Shown: positions 53,114-61,511, counted from the stretch's first letter. The stretch: 64,000 bases of DNA from Bacteroidales bacterium (GCA_017551515.1 JAFZLK010000107.1:81491-145490); one strand, 5' to 3'. Notes: generated by a model from the letters alone, not told the origin. A program made the numbers and translations.

Positions 53114-53149
53114 TTTCACAAAATGTGTTACATAAAATGTGTAATGAAT
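53114..53149. repeat. Direct repeat bracketing the ATPase gene, downstream copy
   Basis: TTTCACAAAATGTGTTACAT, then AAAATGTGTAATGAAT: two 14-nt units CACAAAATGTGTTA and CATAAAATGTGTAA in tandem. Matches 54328-54363 at 35 of 36 positions, same orientation. It lies 4 nt beyond the ATPase stop. Confidence 0.9.
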
Positions 53150-53153
53150 AAAC

Positions 53154-54281
53154 TTAGAGATTTTCAAGCCAACGGGAAAAGAAAACATCATCAACAGAAT
53201 ACTCTATACCATCGAGACTAACTTCGGCATTTAACAATTCCTTTTCGCAAAGGGATTCTACAAGTCGCTTTGAAACTGATGCACCGCCAATTTTATAACG
53301 CTTCAAAAAGTCGGCGGATGTAACTTGTCTCACACTGCCTTCCTTGGCAACAGCAATTAAATAATCCCATTGCTTGTCGGTGAGCATTTTACGATATTGC
53401 AAATAAACAGGTTCGCGCTGACTCAGCACTTGTCCGCAAGCCTTTTTTACTTCTGGCAAATCAATATTTTTCTGCCCATTTGCATAAATGGTGTGACAGA
53501 GAAATTGTGTATAGTATGTATGCCTTTGCGTCCATTCCAGAATAAAATTAACCGCATCTTCGGTAATTTTCCGTTTGTGAGATGAAAATTGCTTGAAAAT
53601 GAAGTCGGAATAGCTCTGTTCAGGAATCTTGTCAATTGAAACAAACGATGTACTTGAATAAAACGGTTTTCGTGCATTGGTAAAAATATCTGTCATCAAA
53701 TGTTTCCTGCTACCGCTGAAAATGAATGTTACATTATTGCACCTTTGCATATAGGTACGCAACAGTGCTTCCATATTTTGCTCTGGATATTCTCTTATTT
53801 GCTGGAATTCGTCTATTGCAAAGACAATATGAACATTCTGTGAAGACAATAATTCAAACAGACTGCGCAAAGTATATTCCTTCTCGGCATCATTGTGATA
53901 GACAATTTGAAACTGCGGTTCGCCAGTAATTGAATCGTATGTCACTTGAGGGCGCAACGACTTGATAAAATTCATCAGTCGTTCACCAATTTTTGTTTTT
54001 GTAGGAAATGCTTTTACCGCAGCTTCAGCAAACAATTTAATGAAATCATCAAGATTTCGCGATATAAAAATGTCAAGATATACCGTAAAAATTTCGGGAT
54101 GAGTAGATTTTAATTCATCAAAAAGGCGAAAAATAAGTCCTGTTTTTCCCATACGGCGACGAGAAATCAATGTCATATCGGTTTTATTGATGCAATTTTT
54201 AAGCATTAACTGCAATTCTTCTTCGCGGTCACAAAAGAACTCTTTCGATTCGTATGACTTTATTACAAAAGGATTTACCAT
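53154..54281 (-). CDS. AAA/STAND-type ATPase with winged-helix C-terminus
   Basis: Cytosolic ATP-binding protein of 375 residues. P-loop ISRRRMGKTGLIFRLFDEL near residue 45, Walker B VHIVFAIDEFQQI near residue 150, sensor-like IFSGSRKHLM, and a C-terminal winged-helix (QWDYLIAVAKEGSVRQVTSA). These features place it with the ATPase_2/AAA_14 group related to archaeal ATPases, often encoded as single scattered genes in Bacteroidetes. The gene is precisely bracketed by 36-bp direct repeats at 53114-53149 and 54328-54363. Its promoter (TTTG 54336-54333, 19 nt, TATTTTTG 54313-54306) uses part of the upstream repeat as its -33 element. Role unknown; next to an AbiE-like pair. Confidence 0.85.
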   Translation of the reverse strand: MVNPFVIKSYESKEFFCDREEELQLMLKNCINKTDMTLISRRRMGKTGLIFRLFDELKSTHPEIFTVYLDIFISRNLDDFIKLFAEAAVKAFPTKTKIGERLMNFIKSLRPQVTYDSITGEPQFQIVYHNDAEKEYTLRSLFELLSSQNVHIVFAIDEFQQIREYPEQNMEALLRTYMQRCNNVTFIFSGSRKHLMTDIFTNARKPFYSSTSFVSIDKIPEQSYSDFIFKQFSSHKRKITEDAVNFILEWTQRHTYYTQFLCHTIYANGQKNIDLPEVKKACGQVLSQREPVYLQYRKMLTDKQWDYLIAVAKEGSVRQVTSADFLKRYKIGGASVSKRLVESLCEKELLNAEVSLDGIEYSVDDVFFSRWLENL

Positions 54282-54305
54282 AAATTTTCCAAATTATTTA
54301 CGGCA

Positions 54306-54336
54306 CAAAAATAATAATAATTTTAGGTTTCACAAA
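54306..54336 (-). promoter_or_regulatory. Promoter of the ATPase gene, overlapping the direct repeat
   Basis: Minus-strand TTTG (54336-54333) lies in the repeat unit CACAAAATGTG; 19 nt later comes TATTTTTG (54313-54306). Good Bacteroidetes spacing, 24 nt before the start. Confidence 0.65.
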
Positions 54337-54363
54337 ATGTGTTACACAAAATGTGTAATGAAT
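54328..54363. repeat. Direct repeat bracketing the ATPase gene, upstream copy
   Basis: Two 14-nt units CACAAAATGTGTTA (54331-54344) and CACAAAATGTGTAA (54345-54358). The junction forms the perfect palindrome TTACACA-AAA-TGTGTAA (54342-54358). Same orientation as the copy at 53114-53149. Confidence 0.9.
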
Positions 54364-54370
54364 GGCAAAA

Positions 54371-54399
54371 AAAAGTTGCAGCCAGAAGACTGCAACTTT
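54371..54399 (-). terminator. Terminator of the BlaI/M56 operon
   Basis: AAAGTTGCAG and CTGCAACTTT form a 10-bp stem (54372-54381 with 54390-54399), 8-nt loop; on the minus strand it is followed by a T run. It lies 22 nt after the M56 stop and just outside the ATPase repeat. Confidence 0.85.
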
Positions 54400-54420
54400 A
54401 ATAAAATAAATGCTGAATTT

Positions 54421-55740
54421 TTACTTTTGTGGTGCCTTGAAAACGAAAGGCATTGTAAAATTCACTCGTACAAACTGTCCTTTTGCCTTACCTGGATTCC
54501 ATTTCGGCATTGACTTCACTACGCGAACCGCCTCGGCATCGCAACTCTTATCAAAGCCTCTCGCAACCTTCACATCGGTAATCGAACCGTCCTTCTCGAT
54601 GACAAATGATACGTATGTCTTTCCGCTGATGCCTTTTTTCTTGGCCTTTTCTGGATACACTACATTTTCTTGGAGAAACTTAACCATGGCTTCGTTGCCA
54701 CCGGGGAATTCGGGCATCACTTCGAGAGCATCCGTATTGTAGATACTGTCTTTGCTTTGTGAAATCTTAATCCTGATGTCCTCCAAATTCTTTGTTTCAG
54801 CACTCTTTGGCTGTTCTTCATTTTGTTCCTTAGCTGTCGCATTTGTATTGGCTACCAACATTACTGCCAACACAGGTAGCGTGACCATGAGTCTCCACCA
54901 GAGGCCCTTGGTCTTTTCATTCTTTGTAATCATCTTAATTCGTTTTTTAGTTAATATTAAACTGAAATTATTACTCATTCTGCTAAAATCGACAGCCGTG
55001 CACTGCTGCAAAATCAGCATCATATAGTCTCTTTTGTCGGCACCGGCATCCACCACATCGCGGTCGGCCTGGTACTCGTGAATACATTGTAAGTCTCTCT
55101 TGAACAGATATATAAAAGGATTGAACCATTGCACCACCATCATTATCTCCATAAAAAGTATATCCCATGAATGGCAGTGGCTGATATGGCTAATTTCGTG
55201 CGAAACTATTTCCTGCGAAACAGACTTGTCGGGGAAAAATGCATAATTTAGGAAAGAGAACGAACCATGGTCTTTGCCCGTATATACGGCTGTGTAACCA
55301 TTGTACTTTTCCTTTGGCGACCTGAGAATCATGAAAAATATTTTCACCAACTTGAAAATCAATAGTATCAAGGATATGCCAGCGCCTATCAAATATATTA
55401 TCAGACCAATCTCCCAAGGAGTGAATCTTGGTTCTACTGGCGGTAAAGCATTTCCGTCAACTGGCGCATCAGCAACTTCATTTGGGGTTACAACAATATC
55501 ATTAAGAAATATTCCGCCAAACAAATCGTGCTTGAGGCTCGAAATCTGCGGTGAGCCATAACCTATAAGCACTCCAAGCAAAGGCAGAGACAATGCAAAT
55601 ATTATTGATATTAAAATATACGACCTGTTGAATTTCAGCCTGTTGCTATTAGTGAACAATAAACGGTAAATCACCCAGAGCAACATAATTGCAACAGCAA
55701 TCGGTAATATTCGGCTTAATATGAGTTCTTGTGCGTTCAT
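54421..55740 (-). CDS. M56 (BlaR1-like) membrane metallopeptidase with TonB C-terminal domain
   Basis: Inner-membrane protein of 439 residues. Membrane helices at about 8-25, 38-58 and 110-135 are followed by the M56 zinc site SHEISHISHCHSWD (HExxH near residue 182) and the downstream HEYQADRDVV, then another helix at about 280-300. Residues about 350-435 form a TonB C-terminal domain (MPEFPGGNEAMVKFLQENV, GKTYVSFVIEKDGSITDVKV). In BlaR1/MecR1 systems the peptidase triggers loss of the BlaI repressor. The TonB tail suggests a link to the outer membrane. It starts 3 nt after blaI; the pair is the usual Bacteroidetes form, with no beta-lactamase next to it. Confidence 0.92.
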   Translation of the reverse strand: MNAQELILSRILPIAVAIMLLWVIYRLLFTNSNRLKFNRSYILISIIFALSLPLLGVLIGYGSPQISSLKHDLFGGIFLNDIVVTPNEVADAPVDGNALPPVEPRFTPWEIGLIIYLIGAGISLILLIFKLVKIFFMILRSPKEKYNGYTAVYTGKDHGSFSFLNYAFFPDKSVSQEIVSHEISHISHCHSWDILFMEIMMVVQWFNPFIYLFKRDLQCIHEYQADRDVVDAGADKRDYMMLILQQCTAVDFSRMSNNFSLILTKKRIKMITKNEKTKGLWWRLMVTLPVLAVMLVANTNATAKEQNEEQPKSAETKNLEDIRIKISQSKDSIYNTDALEVMPEFPGGNEAMVKFLQENVVYPEKAKKKGISGKTYVSFVIEKDGSITDVKVARGFDKSCDAEAVRVVKSMPKWNPGKAKGQFVRVNFTMPFVFKAPQK

Positions 55741-55743
55741 GGC

Positions 55744-56118
55744 TTATTTTTTTTCGTTTTCAATTGCTTCATCAATTACTTTTTTGAGAGATTCCAACTC
55801 CTCGATGCTGAAGTTCTCCTTCTTGGCAAAAGCGGATACTAAATCGAGATACGAATTGTTGAAATAGCGCTCCACAACGCTTCCGAGATAACGCTTGGAA
55901 TACTCTTCCTTGCTTATCAATGCGTGGTAGCGGTTTGCACGGCAGAAGGTTTCGTGTGCTACAAAACCTTTGTTCTCCAATATTTTTATTACGGTAAGCA
56001 CGGTGTTGTAGGCGGGTTTTGGTTCGGGGAATGCAGCGATTATTTCGTTGGCAAATCCCTGTCCGATGTTCCAGATTACCTGCATCACCTGTTCTTCCCC
56101 TTTGGTTAACTCTTTCAT
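55744..56118 (-). CDS. BlaI/MecI-family transcriptional repressor
   Basis: Winged-helix repressor of 124 residues. The signatures are MKELTKGEEQVMQVIWNIGQ, the recognition helix region KPAYNTVLTVIKILENKGFV, and a C-terminal dimerisation part (LGSVVERYFNNSYLDLVSAF). It would bind its own promoter and be removed after cleavage triggered by the M56 partner. Minus-strand -7 element TATATTTG at 56187-56180. Target genes other than its own operon are not visible. Confidence 0.93.
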   Translation of the reverse strand: MKELTKGEEQVMQVIWNIGQGFANEIIAAFPEPKPAYNTVLTVIKILENKGFVAHETFCRANRYHALISKEEYSKRYLGSVVERYFNNSYLDLVSAFAKKENFSIEELESLKKVIDEAIENEKK

Positions 56119-56179
56119 GGCAGTAGAATTTTATTTTGTTACTAATTCCTTGTGTCCTTTTTTGAATCATTCGACACTG

Positions 56180-56187
56180 CAAATATA
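56180..56187 (-). promoter_or_regulatory. -7 element of the BlaI/M56 operon
   Basis: TATATTTG on the minus strand, 62 nt upstream of the BlaI start. Confidence 0.5.
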
Positions 56188-56446
56188 AGTAAATTTTTAA
56201 ACATACAACTATTTTTTTAGTTATATTGTTAAATTTTTAATGAGTTAGTATATATGTTGTTTATTATCAAATATTTATGTAATAAAATTTTTTTAAAATT
56301 TTTAGAATACAGTTGATTTTAGAATCAAATTATAGCTTTTTGCTCACCTTCAGCCATCGAAATTTGTGGGTGTCGTTGCGCGCAACGACACTACAAATGA
56401 ACCTTTAACTCAGCGAAGCTAATTTTCAACCCATTTCAAACAATAC

Positions 56447-56466
56447 AGACGCAAGACCTTGCGTCT
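56447..56466. repeat. AGACGCAAG/CTTGCGTCT hairpin repeat, copy 2
   Basis: Perfect 9-bp stem with a 2-nt loop, related to the imperfect copy at 40485-40504; both followed by CAAC. Confidence 0.75.
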
Positions 56467-56749
56467 CAACAAGTACTGACAATCATGCATCGTCCCGAAA
56501 CGCAGATTAGAAACTCAGAAACAAAAAAACAGAATCAGATCCTGAAACAAGTTCAGGATGACATTCCGTTTTTTGAACCTTTAGCTCGTGTAAGCAATCA
56601 TCAAATTATCAAATCATCGAATCTTCAAACAACCAGAAACAACTTTAAACATAGAAACGCGAAGCATTCAAACGGGCGCAGCCCATAGAACGGCGTACTT
56701 CGGCTGTGCTCAGCACAAGTAGTCCTCAACGAAGTTAAACTTAGAAACA

Positions 56750-56804
56750 AAAAAACGCGGAATCAGATACTGAAACAAGTCCAGCATGACATTCCGCGTT
56801 TTTT
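56750..56804. repeat. Hairpin repeat family C, copy 2
   Basis: Arms AAAAAACGCGGAAT (56750-56763) and ATTCCGCGTTTTTT (56791-56804) are identical to those at 29728-29803. The core TGAAACAAGTCCAGCATGAC is also identical; only the length between left arm and core differs. Confidence 0.85.
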
Positions 56805-56897
56805 AGAAATAGCGTAGCGAGAAACTTAGAAACGAGAAGCATTCAAACGGGCGTCAGCCCATAGAAACGCCGTAGGTAAAGAAACGGACATTAGCCC

Positions 56898-58556
56898 TTA
56901 AAACTGGAAATAAATGAATGCCTGCATGTCGGAGCAAATGGACTGATAAACAGCAAATATCACTATCAACACAACAACTGCCTGGACCCAATGCGGAATA
57001 GCTATGAACTTATCGCGCCATTTGTCCTTCAAGGTTCCGCTGAACCAATGCGTCAAGTATCCAAATGCCATAAGCAAAAATACCTTATAGTAGGCGGCAA
57101 CCACTGCTGGAACATACTCGAAATGGAAATTAGTAAACACATTCTTGAACATTGCAATTGCCGTGTCAAAGTCCTGCGAACGGAAGAAAACCCAAGTCAC
57201 CGTAATGAAAAGGAATGTCATCAATATCCGTACAAAGTTTATGAACTTGCCGTTCAGCTTTGCCAATGGACTAATTTTCTGCCAATATTTGTCGAAAATT
57301 AGACCGACACCATTCAAACCGCCCCATACGAGGAAATTCCAACTGGAGCCGTGCCACATTCCACCAAGAAGCATGGTAATCAACCTGTTGATATTTGACT
57401 TAATTCCATTTGCTACAGAGGGTACAAATTTTATCAGCAGGAAGAGCAACAAAGCAACTGTCAAAACCACTGCCGTAACAATCCAACTCGATGCCATCAG
57501 TATGATTACCAGTAGGATGAAGCCGAAATTCAGGTAAGTGCCGATTGTTGCCTTGCGGTTTCCACCGAGTGGAATATAAAGGTAATCCTTGAGCCACGAC
57601 GACAGCGAAATGTGCCAGCGTGTCCAGAATTCGGAACAGTTTTTCGACTTGTATGGCGAATTGAAGTTTTTGCTCAAACGGAATCCCATCAGCAAGGCAA
57701 CGCCTATGGCAATGTCGGTGTAACCCGAAAAATCGCAGTACAATTGCAGAGAATAGCCAAACATTGCCATCAGCGATTCAAAGCCGGTATACATGTCGGG
57801 ATTGGTGAAAACGCGGTCGATAAAGTTGACGGCAATGTAGTCACCAATCATAATCTTCTTTACCAAACCCTTGAGAATTAGAAACACAGCCATGCCGAAC
57901 TCGTAGCGGGTGAGCGAATATTTCTGGTAAATCTGCGGAACAAACTCCGATGCGCGGACAATAGGTCCTGCCACCAACTGCGGAAAAAACGAGACATAAA
58001 AACCAAAGTCAATGATGTTCTTCACTGGCTCAAGTTTTCTTCTGTAAATGTCTATAGTATAGGACATTGTCTGGAAGGTGTAAAATGAAATTCCCACAGG
58101 TAGAAATATTTCCGACAGGTTGAAACTTGTGCCTACCAATATGTTAGACAGTCCTGCAAGATAATTTGTCGCCACCAAATGCGTACCGAACATCGAATTG
58201 AATGCATCGACAAAGAAAAATGTGTATTTGAAGTACGAAAGTATGAATAAGTTGACAAACACACTGACAATCAGATATGTTTTTCGCTTACCATCTTTCT
58301 CTGACTTGTGTATTGCATTGCCAATAAAATAGTTTATTATTATGTTCACTACCAGCAGGATAAAGAAAAATCCGCTTGACTTGTAGTAGAAAAACAAACT
58401 TGCAAGAAAAAGGTATAGCGACCTTAGTTTCGGACGGTTGCAGATGAACGAATATCCGAACAGAACCACTGCGAAGAATATCCAGAAAAACATCTTCGTG
58501 AAAATCAATGGCGAATGTTCGTCATACAGGAATATACCTTGCAAAAACTCAATCAC
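56898..58556 (-). CDS. MBOAT-family O-acyltransferase (AlgI/DltB-like)
   Basis: Integral membrane acyltransferase of 552 residues with about eleven to twelve membrane helices. It would transfer acyl groups (typically acetyl) to an exported polysaccharide. Conserved MBOAT parts: LPVGISFYTFQTMSYTIDIY, PQLVAGPIVRASEFVPQI, FWTRWHISLSSWLKDYLYIP and MLLGGMWHGSSWNFLVWGG with the catalytic His. The usual SGNH/AlgJ-type partner gene is absent on both sides. Minus-strand promoter TTTG 58607-58604, 20 nt, TAATTTTG 58583-58576. Substrate unknown. Confidence 0.93.
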   Translation of the reverse strand: MIEFLQGIFLYDEHSPLIFTKMFFWIFFAVVLFGYSFICNRPKLRSLYLFLASLFFYYKSSGFFFILLVVNIIINYFIGNAIHKSEKDGKRKTYLIVSVFVNLFILSYFKYTFFFVDAFNSMFGTHLVATNYLAGLSNILVGTSFNLSEIFLPVGISFYTFQTMSYTIDIYRRKLEPVKNIIDFGFYVSFFPQLVAGPIVRASEFVPQIYQKYSLTRYEFGMAVFLILKGLVKKIMIGDYIAVNFIDRVFTNPDMYTGFESLMAMFGYSLQLYCDFSGYTDIAIGVALLMGFRLSKNFNSPYKSKNCSEFWTRWHISLSSWLKDYLYIPLGGNRKATIGTYLNFGFILLVIILMASSWIVTAVVLTVALLLFLLIKFVPSVANGIKSNINRLITMLLGGMWHGSSWNFLVWGGLNGVGLIFDKYWQKISPLAKLNGKFINFVRILMTFLFITVTWVFFRSQDFDTAIAMFKNVFTNFHFEYVPAVVAAYYKVFLLMAFGYLTHWFSGTLKDKWRDKFIAIPHWVQAVVVLIVIFAVYQSICSDMQAFIYFQF

Positions 58557-58575
58557 AATTCAAAAATTAAGGGCG

Positions 58576-58607
58576 CAAAATTAATATTTTAGGGAATTTG
58601 AAGCAAA
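58576..58607 (-). promoter_or_regulatory. Promoter of the MBOAT gene
   Basis: Minus-strand TTTG (58607-58604), 20 nt, TAATTTTG (58583-58576), 20 nt before the start. Confidence 0.65.
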
Positions 58608-58639
58608 GGAAACTTTTCAACACAATGCCACATATCGAA

Positions 58640-58665
58640 AAAAAACGGCTCCCTTACGAGAGCCG
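58640..58665 (-). terminator. Terminator of the DUF4870 gene
   Basis: CGGCTC (58646-58651) and GAGCCG (58660-58665) with A-rich sequence on the left, giving a T run on the minus strand. Confidence 0.75.
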
Positions 58666-58696
58666 CAGAAGAATTTTTATCACTTTTAATTTTTGC

Positions 58697-59095
58697 CTAC
58701 TTCAAGATTTTGAACTTACCGAAAATTGGTAACGGCTTGGTGCTTCCCTGTGCTGCATTTACAATACCGATAATTGCAAATACGAGGAATCCTATCCATA
58801 CCAACCAGCTGATAAGGCTCCACAATGTCAACAATCCAAACGACCATGAATGAATCAACAATGCGGTTATGATGTAGCTGATGATACACCATACAACTTC
58901 ACAAATAAAAAGTCCAAGTCCCTGATTTGCGTGGAAACGAGCAAACTTTGATTCCTTTGCTGCGAAAATTGGAACCAATACCAAAATTCCGAAATATGCT
59001 AGGATTGCAAATACTTTGTTGTTCTGTACATCTTCAGGTGTAACTTCTGTCTGTGCTTTGTTTTCTACAGGCTTGTTTTCGAGTTCTTCTGCCAT
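58697..59095 (-). CDS. DUF4870-type small membrane protein
   Basis: Protein of 132 residues. A charged N-terminal tail (about 1-28) is followed by membrane helices at about 28-45, 65-82 and 90-117. The sequence FARFHANQGLGLFICEVVW matches the 'F.R.HA.QGL' signature of DUF4870/Tic20-like small membrane proteins. Function unknown. Single gene with its own hairpin terminator. Confidence 0.85.
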   Translation of the reverse strand: MAEELENKPVENKAQTEVTPEDVQNNKVFAILAYFGILVLVPIFAAKESKFARFHANQGLGLFICEVVWCIISYIITALLIHSWSFGLLTLWSLISWLVWIGFLVFAIIGIVNAAQGSTKPLPIFGKFKILK

Positions 59096-59234
59096 GATTT
59101 TATCTCCTTAAGTTTTGTGTTATGAGTAAATAATTTTTTGCAAAGAAAATGAATATTCTGTAATGATGCAAAGTAAATTTAATTTTTTTTGTGAATTCTG
59201 CTATAACCTGATTTATAGTGATTTTACTTTTTGT

Positions 59235-61346
59235 TTACTTACTTATTGAAACTTTTTTCGTTGTGCAATCCCCATTGACGCCGATAATCTTAATTATATA
59301 GGAGCCATTTGCAATATTTGCTGTGTTTATTGTATGATTTCCTGATTCTATTCCTTTTTCGTAAATGCAACGTCCGGTTATGTCGTACAATGAAACTAGG
59401 CAAATGTTTTCACCTTGAATGTTTACTTCTGTACTTGCAGGGTTTGGAAAAACGGAAATATTTCCCTTTTCGATGCTTTCAACATTCGCTTCTCCAATAC
59501 GGTAGGCAATCTTGAATCCTCCTGCTCGTACCGATGTATTGGTCGAAAATACGATTGTTGCGTTTTCTCCGTCAAAATGTATTGGATCGGGAAGCGTATT
59601 GCCCGAAAATTCGGCGTAAAGTCTTCCATTACATAGAATTTTTACAAAATCATTGTCTTCTTCGGTGTCGAGTTCCAAAAAGTCAAACGAAAAACCAGAT
59701 GTCGTCTCTGGTCTGATTCGCCAGCTGCAACTTGTGTTATTGTTATAGTTCCATCTTCCACTGCCATCGGTGATAGTGTCGGCTATTTCACTGAGATTCG
59801 TTATATTATTACAGAATTTAGGCTTTATTGGCTCGTACGAAATCAGCCAGCCGTCGCCAGATGCGGTTTCGTCAGAAACGAAGTTAATCAGCATCGATGT
59901 CGAATTTATCGTATAGCTGGTTTCCGGTGAGTCATCTCCGAACAAGCTCAATGCAACTGGCGCGTCCTCGTTATCACCTGCATAAATAATTATGTTGTCG
60001 GTTGCATCAATGTCGAATTTTTGAATTGTCAAAGTATAGCCGTTCACCGAATCATGCTGGGTTATCAGCCATGAGCAGTCGCTGTCGGGAGCATAGTCTC
60101 TAAGCGGACCGCTTCCGTCCTCAATTATGCCTTCGTAGAAGTTAACAACCTTAAGTCCTTCGCAAGTAGCAGTTTCGTATTTTGGTGTGGCATTTATTAT
60201 CACCTCGTGTGCAAGTCTGAAGTTTGAGCCACCAGGCGAAAGGTTGCTGATAGTGAAATAGCCGTCGTACGAGCCACCCCATCCCCAATTGATATGGTAT
60301 CGCGTAGAATCGCTGTAGCCGTCGAAAACAAAGGCATGTCCGCTTTCGTACTCGTAGTCGCCCCAGCCTGCGTAGTAGAGTGGAATTTTACGGTCGAGGT
60401 GGTTGACGAGTATTCCGTTCCAGATGCTATCGGGAATCACGGTATCGTTTTCAATGTCGTCGGGAATAACTGTCGGCAGGCTGTCCTTGAAAATGTAGCG
60501 AGCCTCGTCGCTGTAGCCGAAGTAATTGCGCATGGTGTAGGCGCCTTTGTGATTGGTCATGCCGCTGCCATTAGGTCCGTAGTTCATGTCAACCGACACC
60601 CCTATGTTGTACAGAAGTCGTGCAAGATTCTCGTTGTAATCGGTTGGTTTTACTGGCATGAAATCGTAGTCGTAATGCTGTTCGGCAAAATTTACCTCCA
60701 AATGACCGTAGTCGGGATGATCGTAGCCATAACTGCCAGCACCTTGTGTCGGATATCTGAAATAGTTGAATATCTGGGCAATAGCAGTAGCTACACAACC
60801 AACAACCACATGTCCGTCTGTTCCATGCGAATCTTCGGGACAGTCTGTGTTGAAGTATTTGCCTTGATTCCATTTGGTAATAAGAAGCGGAGCGACTGTT
60901 CTTACTGCCCGCGCGTTGAAATCCGTTGCAGAATAGTGCTCCCATTCGGCGGTTGTGTGCGAAGATGCTGTTTGTCCGTTCTTTATTGAGTACGAAATTT
61001 GTTCGGAATACGATTTTAGCACCGACTTTACTCCCTGATGCCTGTCGGTTGCGTTGCAGGTGCTCTCGTGCGAAAAAGCGAGTAGCGGTTCAACTGACCG
61101 TTCTGCCGAGACAATTACAAAACCCTCTGGTTCAAGGTTATATACATGAAATACTTCTTCTCCGTCGTATATTTCGGAGTATGAGTTTGCAATCTTGTAA
61201 TTGTCGGGGTTTGCTCCGAGCATAGGGAAGCGTTCTGCAATTATGTTTTTAGCAATGTTTTCTCCTTCATTGATGCTTACATGCTGAGCAAAAGCTGTAC
61301 TTATCAATAATGTTGCTACTGTCGCAAGTAGAAATAACTTTCTCAT
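59235..61346 (-). CDS. C10 (streptopain-like) cysteine peptidase with T9SS sorting domain
   Basis: Secreted protease of 703 residues. A signal peptide (LLISTAFAQ) and SpeB-type propeptide (INEGENIAKNIIAERFPMLG, GFVIVSAERSVEPLLAFS) are followed by the C10 catalytic domain with WNQGKYFN, the nucleophile Cys184 in VVGCVATAIAQ and the catalytic His337 in GHAFVFDGY followed by HINWGWGGSYDGYF. Two CUB-like domains follow (about 380-500 and 505-610). Then comes a C-terminal T9SS type A sorting domain (ISVFPNPASTEVNI ... NGSYIIKIIG). It is thus exported to the surface or medium. Minus-strand promoter TTTG 61402-61399, 19 nt, TAAATTTG 61379-61372. Confidence 0.94.
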   Translation of the reverse strand: MRKLFLLATVATLLISTAFAQHVSINEGENIAKNIIAERFPMLGANPDNYKIANSYSEIYDGEEVFHVYNLEPEGFVIVSAERSVEPLLAFSHESTCNATDRHQGVKSVLKSYSEQISYSIKNGQTASSHTTAEWEHYSATDFNARAVRTVAPLLITKWNQGKYFNTDCPEDSHGTDGHVVVGCVATAIAQIFNYFRYPTQGAGSYGYDHPDYGHLEVNFAEQHYDYDFMPVKPTDYNENLARLLYNIGVSVDMNYGPNGSGMTNHKGAYTMRNYFGYSDEARYIFKDSLPTVIPDDIENDTVIPDSIWNGILVNHLDRKIPLYYAGWGDYEYESGHAFVFDGYSDSTRYHINWGWGGSYDGYFTISNLSPGGSNFRLAHEVIINATPKYETATCEGLKVVNFYEGIIEDGSGPLRDYAPDSDCSWLITQHDSVNGYTLTIQKFDIDATDNIIIYAGDNEDAPVALSLFGDDSPETSYTINSTSMLINFVSDETASGDGWLISYEPIKPKFCNNITNLSEIADTITDGSGRWNYNNNTSCSWRIRPETTSGFSFDFLELDTEEDNDFVKILCNGRLYAEFSGNTLPDPIHFDGENATIVFSTNTSVRAGGFKIAYRIGEANVESIEKGNISVFPNPASTEVNIQGENICLVSLYDITGRCIYEKGIESGNHTINTANIANGSYIIKIIGVNGDCTTKKVSISK

Positions 61347-61371
61347 TGTTCGTTGATATATAAGTGAGGCA

Positions 61372-61402
61372 CAAATTTACAATAATTGTTTTGATTGACA
61401 AA
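61372..61402 (-). promoter_or_regulatory. Promoter of the C10 peptidase gene
   Basis: Minus-strand TTTG (61402-61399), 19 nt, TAAATTTG (61379-61372), 26 nt before the start. Confidence 0.65.
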
Positions 61403-61482
61403 GCAAAGTTAGGCATGATGTAAGAAAAAGAACTTTTATTGTTGCTGCTCGAATTTATCAGCATCCGTTTAAAAATAATTTG

Positions 61483-61490
61483 TACCTTTG
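61483..61490 (+). promoter_or_regulatory. -7 element of udk
   Basis: TACCTTTG, 21 nt before the chosen ATG. A longer reading frame would start at the TTG inside this element, which argues against it. Confidence 0.55.
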
Positions 61491-61511
61491 AACCCACAAA
61501 ATTTAAACGAT

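Larger units (their letters stand above)
56119..56897. other. 779-nt intergenic region filled with extragenic repeats
   Basis: After the BlaI promoter and an AT-rich stretch (56188-56345) come in order: the perfect AGACGCAAG/CTTGCGTCT hairpin (56447-56466), a degenerate family C hairpin (56524-56574) with CTGAAACAAGTTCAGGATGA, and family B AGAAAC text (56500-56745). A full family C hairpin (56750-56804) and more family B text up to the MBOAT stop follow. No credible gene on either strand. Confidence 0.8.

Noticed and set aside
61488..61511. Upstream extension of udk (TTG start)
   Set aside because: The TTG is part of the TACCTTTG promoter element; the family starts at MLVVGIAGG.
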